Position numbers and translations under genes: made by a program | Part shown: positions 34,561 to 45,513 of the stretch, piece by piece | How the letters are laid out: the number at the start of each line of letters is the position of its first letter | How positions within the stretch are numbered: the first letter of the stretch is position 1 | Source: Neodontobutis hainanensis | Taxonomy: Eukaryota; Chordata; Actinopteri; Gobiiformes; Odontobutidae | Assembly: GCA_024349245.1 (NCBI GenBank) | Contig: JALDNG010000004.1 | Location: 674,001-738,000 of the forward strand | Length of the DNA stretch: 64,000 bases | Direction of reading: 5' to 3' | Notes under the pieces: model-generated | Database searches by the model: none | Told to the model about the DNA's origin: nothing | The model's input: the letters and a program-made list of their open reading frames with translations, nothing else

Positions 34561-37500
34561 TCTGCTTACTCTAAACAACACAGCAGCCAACATACTTAAA
34601 CTAACATCCTTTCATGTAGCCCAACTGGAGTTTAGAATCAGGGTTTCTGTAAGCATACCTTAGAAATGTGTGAAAAATAAATGCAATTGTAAATATATTT
34701 GCTGGGACTTCCCTTACTTAGAAGCAATTTCTAACACCTTAAAGTAATTTATGCCAACAAGGTTTGAGTTTGATCCATAAAGCAGCTGGGTTTGGTGGCT
34801 TTGAGTCGCTCTGTGTCAGAAATACATGTTCGCACACACACAGGAACACACACTGGGTCTAAAAGCCTGCCCCTTTGGTCTGCCGCTCTGATGGAGGGAA
34901 ATTAACCTCCTCGAGAGTGCTGCCATAAAGTGAGCCTGCCGTCATGGGCTTTTAGTGCTGGTCAGATGCAAAAAAACAGTGGGGGGTGGATGGCGCAGGT
35001 AAGTGCGAGGGCTTTTAATCTCCATTAGGACCGCGTAATGCCACAGTCCAGATGGGATTTGATTTGACGTGGCTCACCTTGGCCTTAATCACACGCCCAC
35101 GGCCCCCGCCACAGGAGACCTGACATCACCACCGTCGCCACAAGGCTGCCCCGCAAGGAGGGCAAATAAAGGCATCGTGGATTAAGTCAAAAGTAACGGG
35201 GCACTCAAGAGCTCAAGGCCAATCACAGTAAAATACTTGAAATTCAACTGAAAGAGTCGGACACACTGTGATTCCAGCCATCGCAAACGACAGAGGAACA
35301 AATCTGTTGTGCTTTTAAATTAATATTCTAGACCATTGTAGAAATCCTAAATGAAACACAATCAGGCTTCAGCTTAAACCCACAGTAACACGTAGAGGAC
35401 ATCCTCACAGAAAGACCAGAGTCAGCCGAGAATGCCGGGTTTTGAAATTATGACCTTCTGGATGTGAGGCAAAGCACGTTTTAATTATATTCCTAGATAT
35501 TTACTAGGTATTCAACAACATTGAACACTTGTTATCTTGAATATAGTCATCTCAATTATCCAAATACTAACTATCCTAAGACATATAGTAGTCTTATAAT
35601 ATAGCCTTATACATCTGAAAGATCTTCGGTTAATAGACCATTTCTAATCACCGCTGGATCTGGCCACTGAAAGCACAAAAACATACCCAATATAAAATAT
35701 TTATCAATATTTAAAGGGGAAGTCTAAATTACTCAATTGAAAGATGGCACTGTTTGACTTCTGACAGACAGAGATCAAATTGAAGTGAGGCATGTTTGGC
35801 AAATAAATGCTCTGTGTGCTTTTAAGTTTTTAAAAACAATGTTAATATTGCTTAGGATTCAGGACAGTAAAGGTTTAACGTCATGAAATCCAGCAGATGA
35901 TGAATCACCTGATCTGATGACTTTCTTCCACAAAAAAATAAAACAGGGCTTTGTTTTTCATTCACTATGCACAATTTAGATTCACCATTTTATCAATTAC
36001 GACATGTTTTTGATAAGAAATGCAACGACAAAACTATACTTTTGTATAACTTTGACTGTGCTTAATGTAATCACTAAATAACCAGAGACCTGGACTTTAT
36101 CTTTGTTAGCCGCTATGTATCTCAAGTCCAGTAAATGGGAAAAGGACAGAAATCTTCACTTCAAACTCGTCCTCCAGTTCTGAAGAGTTTTACTTTAACT
36201 TTTTTTTAAGGTGAAGTCCTCAGAGACACCCACAACTTTGAGTGCATTTTCAGTTTCTTAACAATCAAACCCAGAGATTAGGTACACAGCCGCGCAGCAG
36301 ATTGGCTTTGGGAAAAGAAGCCGAGCCCAGGAGGAGACGCAGGCGGAGAGGAGGTCCGTGTCCTTGAGAGAATAAACACAATGACTACATCTGAGGCTGC
36401 CATATTGCTCTGGTAAACATCAAGTTTGAAGAAAGAAAACACGGCTCTGCCTCGTCTCACCCTGCTGCTCGGAGAGACACACGAGACACAGCGGAGACAG
36501 GTAGTGAGCGTTGTAAACACAAATCCCAGGATTGGATAAATATTATATTCAAATGGGGAGCTGTACCTCAGGAGTTTACAGCAGAGAGGAGGGAGAACAT
36601 GACAGTGGATCAAAGCACCGCAGCTGTAAACACCGCACTCCTCTGTTGAGTCTCAACCGCTTTATTTCTCCTTGTTAAGAGGCTATACCCAAAATCTCTT
36701 TTTGAATTTGGCTCACACAAACACATTAGACCAGAGGTGTCCAAGGTTTTTGCAAGTTTTAGTTTAATTTGGACAGGTCTGAAATGGATTTGGACCACAA
36801 TTGTCCCTTGGCCCAGACATTAAACAAAACACAACAATGTTACTAGACAACAAAGGGATGCATTAACTTTTTTAAAAAGAAAAACAGATTCCAGCATCAT
36901 TTTATTTGTATTGTCCTGATCTAGAGCTAACACTTAAAGGGTTTGGAGACTGCACACTCTCCCTGTTACTGTGGCTTTTCTCTTGGTCTGTTTCGGTTCA
37001 TTGGTGACCCACTGCTAATTGGGTAATTGTTGTGATTTTGTTCAGACCAAGTGTCTCCCATGGAACCTCCTAAATGAATATATCGGTGAATAGGGGACAG
37101 AAACAGTTATGTAAAACTCCTTTTGTGTGAGTCAGGCCTAATTGGAGCTACGTGTAATGTCTAGTCCCAAAGGCTTTTACTTCCTGAACACCAAAGGAAG
37201 GGAGTCAAATGTTTACTTCCTGCATTTTCTCAGTCAGAGGAAGCCACAGGGTGGGAACAAAAACTTTTACACAAAGACATTAACTCAAGTCATGTTTTGT
37301 TTTTTTTGTTTTTTTATTTATAATTTCATTTTTTTTTTGAATTATGCATTTTGATTTTACTTTAATTCCATTAGATTTTGTTTAAAGCACCGTTTAATTG
37401 TTTCTCATGGCTTGCAAACAGAGAGCTTGATTGGTTCAAGGGGCTATGAACTTTTGAGATAGAGGAGTTGAACAACAACAACTACTATTTTAGACACAGA

Positions 37501-40500
37501 TTATGGCTAGTCTACCGACCTCTAACCGCCCACAGCATTAGCTTTGTTGGCCATCACACCATCTTTTGAGTGTAATTCTGACGTGCTCCTCTCTGCTGAG
37601 TGCTGTTTAAAGCAGTGACTCAGACAAAGAGTGGCAGCCTCACCGCGGACAGCAGCCGTAAGAGAGCCACATTTAAGTGCAAATGCATTGTATTTGCCGA
37701 CATGAATTCCCCCAGTGATTTTATTCATAGAAAATCGAATGCTCTCGGGTTTGTGACAGCTGTCGACGTCTGCGGCCGTCCTCTGACTTATTCATAAGCC
37801 CTTTAGAAAGATGGATGCTATCAGAAAACAGTTTGTTCGTAACTGGCAGCAGAATCAAACGCCTGGCCACCTTCATTTTTTTGTTTTTTATCCGTGCTCC
37901 GCGCACTGCAGCTTAAGACGGTGTCCATAAGAGACCTCATAGAGCAATTAATGTGAATAGTTTAACCTTTCATTTCGGCTTCCCAGACTTCATAACCCGG
38001 GTCGTCAATAAAGACCCAGCTCATGAGCCATTTCTGAAAGGTTAATAAGACTAACCCTCTTTTTGACGCTGAAATCGTAAGCCCATCTGATCCCTGACTC
38101 GCACCTCAGAGGACGCCCTCCTTCTACATCTATTTGTTTTTCCATTAAAAGGTTGTCTATTATAAGTCCGTCTTCAGTGAGGATGAATCGATGTGTTCAG
38201 ATACGAGGTGGTGGGAGTCTGGCTCGATCAAAGACATTGGTTTTTAATGAGGCTGTGAGGGACCGCGTCGAGTGATTGGCAGAGTCAGAGATCTCCTCCA
38301 ACGAAAGCAGGGCATTGACCCGACCTTTGGAACTTACAAGTGGACTGCTTTAAGCTTGAACTTGACTCGCGTATACTGGTCCGAAAATGGCTACACTGCA
38401 AATTTTTCAGCCTATGACGGTGTGTTTGTGTGAGCATCTCTCCATTGTGGAATTATTGGAACTGTTTATGTAGTTATGGCCACAAAGACCAGGGCTGTGT
38501 CCAAAACCCCATACTCCCCCACAACACCCCTCAATCACTAAACATGCCTGCACTATAGTGTAGTGTTCCCAAAAAAACTCCCTCACACCTAAATGGAGTT
38601 CCCTTTATTCCAGTATATTGTGTAAATACCGCACTTTCAGACGCTCTCCTCTTGCGTTGATGGAAACAGGAACTCCCTCATTGTGGTTACACATGAAGTA
38701 AGAGCAGAAACTGTTACAATAACAAAGTCTTGAACCACTGTTATGCTAAAAAAAAAAAGTAAAAAAGAAAATCCATTTCCACTGTTTATCTGTGGCTACA
38801 GCTGAGAAAACAGCACTCCACACTGGCCAAGCAACACCACTTTGTTTAAGAGTCCATTTTGATTCAATTTAGTTTTAGGTAACGGACGTGAGCTAGTCCC
38901 ACCCTCGTCCCGCTGCAGGTTCAAGGGGTTTGTCATTTTGAGTTGTGCTAAATGAGTAGAAATGATGGAGAATGACTTGCAAAAATGTACCAACATCATT
39001 CTTTTTAAGAAATAGGTGTACCTCTGAATGTCAGCTTCACATTCTTGTATTTCTCTGCTGTTGTTTTAATAAATCTATGGAACATTTCCACTTTGTTGGG
39101 TATTAGCTTGCAGTATTGGAACAGTTGATTGTTGGGAGCAGATGACTCCAAATACTCTGAAGTATTTGGGGTAATTTAAGTATTTCCCAGTTCAAATGCA
39201 ATAAGACACAGGCAGGTGATTATTATTCATCTTGTCTTCTCAAACCCATCCCACAGATACAGCCTGGTTCATTTTGCTGAGCTTTCAACTTAGCTGAAAG
39301 ATTAATCCTGTGAAAACAAAGACTTTTTTTTCTTCTTTTTAGAAATTAAATGACAAGATGTAATTTTCCACTCTAGTGCTTTGGTGCTGTGGTGCTGAGA
39401 GAAGCCCACGACTCAGAAATCATACCCCCCTCTTATCTCTCTCTTGTGGGGAGGTCTCTGAGGCTGGCAGAGCTCCATATGAACACCATCATGAGCCATC
39501 TGACAAACAGGACTCACACAGAGAAATAACAGCAGACCACGAGAAGAAACCAGCCCAAAATTATTCAAACCCCTGGCAGATTTTAAGTTAACGTTAATTT
39601 TATTCAACCAGCTTTAGTTTTTTCTTGATTGGAAATGACACAGGCGTCTTCCAGAAGACGATGTACAAGAGACATTGTTGTGGAAATAAATATTTCTGAC
39701 TAAATATATCCAGGGCCGGGTCACGGGGGCAGCAGTTTAAGCAGAGACTCCCAGACTTTCCTCTCCCCAGACACTTCCTCCAGCTCTTCCGGGAGCTCTC
39801 CCCCAACCTGAAGGGGCCAAGCCACCCTTTTCCGACTGAGAACAATGGTCACATGGCATAATGAAAAAAGAACAATACATCAGTGGACATTTCAGCAGAA
39901 CAATGACCCAAAACACTCAGCTAAAGTGGTGAAGAAATGTTAGCACACAAAAACATTAACCTGGTGGTCCAGCCAGAGTCCTGAAGCTGTGAAATATATT
40001 TTTTCCACAACGATGCCTCTTGTACATTGTCTTATTATCTTCACTTACAGCCTAAATGCAAAATTGTGGAATAGACTGGCCAGGTCAGTTAACTTGACAC
40101 TAAGCCGTACCTCAATTGGTTAAACCAGCCTGTTTTTGGTGTGTCTACTCGAAAAGGACATGTCCACAGTAAATTGACTGTATCTCTGTAACTGCAAGGT
40201 GTATTTCAATCTGGTGTCAAAATGAAGGGAGAACTTGTAAGATTTCACATTTTTTTCAATGCGAATGTTACAGTTTTAGAATAAATCAAGATGAAAAACA
40301 GCAAAATAAAAAAAAAATTTCACCTAAAAAAAAAAAAAAAAGATGAAGTCAGTTGCAGCTCAAACACTATTTTAAATCACAGCCACACATGTCAACATTA
40401 CCTGCACCAAATATAATGCTTCTAATAATGCTTCTAATGTGAAACAAACCAAAACTATATAAAAAAATTATGAAATGGTCAGGCGGAGTGTTCATTATAA

Positions 40501-40823
40501 AGAATAAGGCAGAATTTGGCATATTTTGGCACCAGCTGTTTTTGTTTGCTGCTGTTTGGTCTGTGTTTTTAGAAAAAAGTTAATGGCTTATATGTGCTTG
40601 TAGCTGAGTCTCAGCAGATCAATTTGATGTGCTGCTTTGCCATCATTTTCTGAGTGTCTGAATCCCTAAATCAAACATGGGTTTAATTCCCATCTAGAGC
40701 ATGCAAACTTCCTGTGTGGAGTTTGCATGTTCTCCTTGTGTCGGCTCCGGTTTCCTCTGGGTACTCTGGCTTACGCTCCCTCTAAAGACATTGACAGAGT
40801 TATACTAGTTGCGTTGTAATGTT
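34561..40823. other. Intergenic; no gene supported
   Basis: Many short ORFs but no splice-supported coding. 34790-35190 and 37600-38360 are unique GC-balanced stretches that could be conserved non-coding DNA. Two poly-A rich runs lie around 40305-40342. 40690-40790 is an antisense relic of the repeat at 14962. Confidence 0.45.
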
Positions 40824-40973
40824 TCAACTCATGACACAGCTTCCAGGCAATGAGATTATTTCTGATAACACATAGTTTCACTTTAGCTTAGCCACTGCTC
40901 AACTCATGACACAGCTTCCCGGCAATGAGATTATTTCTGATAACACATAGTTTCACTTTCGCTTAGCCACTGC
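40824..40973 (+). promoter_or_regulatory. Tandemly duplicated 75-bp promoter unit with ISRE-like sites
   Basis: Two near-identical 75-bp copies (40824-40898 and 40899-40973). Each ends with an interferon-stimulated-response-element-like word: AGTTTCACTTTAGC at 40874-40887 (one mismatch to AGTTTCNNTTTC) and AGTTTCACTTTCGC at 40949-40962 (perfect match). The sites lie roughly 160 and 90 bp upstream of the predicted transcription start of the downstream gene, the usual place for ISREs in interferon-induced genes. Confidence 0.7.
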
Positions 40974-41017
40974 TCAACACAGGACACGGGGGTCTTTAAA
41001 ACGTTCAAGCAGCAGAC

Positions 41018-41025
41018 TATAAAAG
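41018..41025 (+). promoter_or_regulatory. TATA box
   Basis: TATAAAAG, about 80 bp before the predicted start codon and about 55 bp after the perfect ISRE. It predicts a transcription start near 41046-41050 and a 5'UTR of about 50 nt. Confidence 0.7.
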
Positions 41026-41096
41026 CAGGGGGCAGTGCCTTGAGCCTTGAGTTTTCATCAAGACAGGAGCCGAAAGGATTCATCCAACACCCCAAA

Positions 41097-41099
41097 ATG
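41097..41099 (+). CDS. Fusion gene exon 1: Met-only coding exon
   Basis: ATG in good context (CCAAAATGG), directly followed by the donor GTAAAT at 41100. It leaves phase 0 and joins in frame to the acceptor at 41973. The 5'UTR precedes it, beginning around 41046-41050. Confidence 0.65.
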
Positions 41100-44000
41100 G
41101 TAAATACTGTCAATGTTGACGCATTAGTACAAGTAGTAGATTTATTTTAACAAGGCTAAATGAGTGCATTAGATCAGACATGTTAAGTTTGGAACTGTGA
41201 CCCTTCTATTCTGTGTGGCAAAGAGAGAGGCTGACTTTCTCGGGTTACTAGTCCGAGCCTATAAATAATTCTAGGGAACATGCACACTCAACACAAGGTT
41301 TTAAACTTGTAGTCTTTCCTAATATTTTAGTAAAAATGTCTACACCAGTAAGAATTGAAGGGAAAAATAGTATAAAAAGTATAAAAAATATACAAAATTC
41401 TGTTGTCTAAAGCTATAATATCCAGGCTGTAATAAATATTTTATAACTATTTAAACTCTGTATCTTTAAATTTTTATCATTTTATTTATCTTTTAGGTTT
41501 GCATACATTTACATTAAATATGTGTAATGTAGACAAAGAAGACAAGAAAATACAGGAAACCTAAATGTCAGGAGGTTAACTCAATAGTGGACTTTTAGCC
41601 ATGCATTGAAGCAGTTTAGTGTATGCTCATTGCTCAGGGCTTGATTAATACATCTACATGGGCATTTTTGTCTGGGTTTTGAGAGAATTAAACTTTTGAG
41701 TCCACAGTTCCCAGCTCAGACTACTGCTGCATTTACTTAAATCTGGTTATTCAAGTTGCCACTTTAAATAATAATATGGGCTACTTTAATTTACAGCCAC
41801 ATCACTGTTTAATTTATACATTTGAACAAGATGAAAATACATTTCTCACTTGACTAACTGTGCCTCAAAAACAGTGATAGACTGTTGCTTCAACCTTTTC
41901 TTTAAGATGACCTGGATGACTGAGAACCTTCACAGACATTTGTTTACATGTGTTCTTCACATCTTCCCCAAAGTGTGACAAGACCACTGCTGATGAGCTG
42001 CTGGAGCTGATGTACTCATGGATAAAAAAAAGCAAGCGGTGCGCCAGAGAGCTGAGGGACCTGGCCAAGGAGCTGGAGTCTCTTCGTAAAAAATGCAACG
42101 TGGCTGAAACTACGGGCAACACTATGGCTGTTGTTGGGTCTCTGGCTACAATTGGTGCTGGAGTTGCAATATTATTTACCGCAGGAGCCGCAGCACCGGT
42201 GGTGGGATTGGTAGGCCTAGCATCAACATGTGTCGGCACTGGTGTCACTGTTGCCTCAAAAATAACAGAATACTTCTGCTCTAGTAGTGAACTGAAAAAT
42301 GTTCAAGACATAGACAAGGACTGCAGGGAAATTGGAGAGAAAATAAAGCAACTACATAAGAAATTAAAGTCGGAGAGTCAGTCCAATGATCCAGACGAAC
42401 AGGAAAAACATGTCATATCTGAATTTCTAAAAGCCTTCGCAAAACACAAGGGACTTACTGACCCTGAACACATTAAAAATATTAACAGTTTTTTGGCTGA
42501 TTTAATCAAAGATCGCACGACTGTATTACTTCGCCAAAGCTTAGCCTTTGGACTCTTGGTGGAAATTCTCTCTGTTTTGGAATTTTTTGCTATAAATGTT
42601 GAAGGAAAAATCTTATCAGGTGTCCTTGTTGGAGCTGGGGAGCTGGCGATAGATGTGGGATTGATAGGAGCCCGAGCAGTCATGAAAGGAGGTCTGGCGG
42701 TGAGTTTCTCCACATTAAGAGGATTGGTCATTATTTTGTGAAAGGGGGTTTAAAAGTTATTTAAAGGTAACATATTCCCTACAGAAGATAATTGTTAGTT
42801 GTTTGGAGAAGCAGAGGGGAGTTATGTTATGTACGTCTGCTAATGGGGCTTTTATTAGAACTTGGGTTTCTACAACTTCAAAAACTACAGTACAAGTGTG
42901 TGATACATTAAAGTTTAATGCAACTATCAACTGTAGTAAATAGGTTTGTGTAAAACCCATATATTATCATATTATATGATCTATTTCTACTTCCAGATTC
43001 TGGGTGGATTTGTTGGATTGGCCTTTTCACTTCAAGATGCAATTACAAACTGGAAAGATGCAATTAAGGACAACCATGAAACTAAAGCCAGCAAATCCTT
43101 AAGAGACACTGCTAAGGCCATCGATGAAGCCATAGAGAAACTAACAAACAGGATGGATAAGACTGAGTATGTCTGTTTTTTCTCTTTTAGTTAACATTCT
43201 GCATTACACAACTGTCTGGTGCAATGACCCTAGAGATGATAAATGGCATGCTTTTACAGTATATACTCTTATTCATTCACACATTCACAGACTGGGGCAG
43301 ACTGAAGAATGACCACCACCAAACACACCACCATCACACTAACACATTCAAACAGTACTAACACATTCAAACAGTGCTAACACATTCAAACAGTACTAAC
43401 ACATTCAAACAGTACTAACACATTCAAACAGTACTAACACATTCAAACACTGCTAACACATTCAAACAGTACTAACACATTCAAACAGTACTAACACATT
43501 CAAACAGTACTAACACATTCAAACAGTACTAACACATTCAAACAGTACTAACACATTCAAACAGTACTAACACATTCAAACAGTACTAACACATTCAAAC
43601 AGTACTAACACATTCAAACAGTACTAACACATTCAAACAGTACTAACACATTCAAACAGTACTAACACATTCAAACAGTACTAACACATTCAAACAGTAC
43701 TAACACATTCAAACAGTACTAACACATTCAAACAGTACTAACACATTCAAACAGTGCTAACACATTCAAACAGTACTAACACATTCAAACAGTACTAACA
43801 CATTCAAACAGTACTAACACATTCAAACAGTACTAACACATTCAAACAGTACTAACACATTCAAACAGTACTAACACATTCAAACAGTACTAACACATTC
43901 AAACAGTACTAACACATTCAAACAGTACTAACACATTCAAACAGTACTAACACATTCAAACAGTACTAACACATTCAAACAGTACTAACACATTCAAACA

Positions 44001-45446
44001 GTACTAACACATTCAAACAGTACTAACACATTCAAACAGTACTAACACATTCAAACAGTGCTAACACATTCAAACAGTACTAACACATTCAAACAGTACT
44101 AACACATTCAAACAGTGCTAACACATTCAAACAGTACTAACACATTCAAACAGTACTAACACATTCAAACAGTACTAACACATTCAAACAGTACTAACAC
44201 ATTCAAACAGTGCTAACACATTCAAACACTGCTAACACATTCAAACAGTACTAACACATTCAAACAGTACTAACACATTCAAACAGTACTAACACATTCA
44301 AACAGTGCTAACACATTCAAACAGTGCTAACACATTCAAACAGTACTAACACATTCAAACAGTACTAACACATTCAAACAGTACTAACACATTCAAACAG
44401 TACTAACACATTCAAACAGTACTAACACATTCAAACAGTACTAACACATTCAAACAGTACTAACACATTCAAACACTGCTAACACATTCAAACAGTACTA
44501 ACACATTCAAACAGTACTAACACATTCAAACAGTACTAACACATTCAAACAGTACTAACACATTCAAACAGTACTAACACATTCAAACAGTACTAACACA
44601 TTCAAACAGTACTAACACATTCAAACAGTACTAACACATTCAAACAGTACTAACACATTCAAACAGTACTAACACATTCAAACAGTACTAACACATTCAA
44701 ACAGTACTAACACATTCAAACAGTGCTAACACATTCAAACAGTACTAACACATTCAAACAGTACTAACACATTCAAACAGTACTAACACATTCAAACAGT
44801 GCTAACACATTCAAACAGTACTAACACATTCAAACAGTACTAACACATTCAAACAGTACTAACACATTCAAACAGTACTAACACATTCAAACAGTACTAA
44901 CACATTCAAACAGTACTAACACATTCAAACAGTACTAACACATTCAAACAGTACTAACACATTCAAACAGTACTAACACATTCAAACAGTACTAACACAT
45001 TCAAACAGTACTAACACATTCAAACAGTACTAACACATTCAAACAGTACTAACACATTCAAACAGTACTAACACATTCAAACAGTACTAACACATTCAAA
45101 CAGTGCTAACACATTCAAACAGTACTAACACATTCAAACAGTACTAACACATTCAAACAGTACTAACACATTCAAACAGTACTAACACATTCAAACAGTA
45201 CTAACACATTCAAACAGTACTAACACATTCAAACAGTACTAACACATTCAAACAGTGCATGAAGACAGTTATGTGGCATGGACTCAGAACTGTCTCATTT
45301 ATGTTTTTTTCTAAGGCACCTGAGCGTCACAACTGCAATGAGCCAAAGTCACGCCTCTTAAAGTTAAAGCAGAGGTCCATAGAGAGCAACAAGCTTTTTA
45401 TTTCCTTTTTGTCAAATTTGAAACACAAATCTGGAACAGAGGAGGG

Positions 45447-45513
<67 letters not shown>

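Noticed and set aside
41950..41973. Start of the APOL-like protein at 41950
   Set aside because: The codon there is GTG, not ATG, and the segment is a pyrimidine-rich splice acceptor; the ATG at 41097 joins in frame.
42700..42741. APOL ORF ending at the stop at 42739 as a single-exon gene
   Set aside because: A consensus GTGAGT donor at 42700 and a matching in-phase exon at 42997 that restores the usual APOL C-terminal helices make splicing much more likely.
43338..45256. CRISPR-like array of short direct repeats
   Set aside because: The 19-bp units are contiguous with no spacers, and the genome is vertebrate; it is a minisatellite.
45317..45371. Extra exon of the fusion gene after the 19-bp array
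   Set aside because: There is a fair acceptor (TTTTTTCTAAG), but in the phase set by exon 3 it reaches TAA at once after about 15 codons and has only a weak donor; it could be an alternative terminal exon but is not needed.
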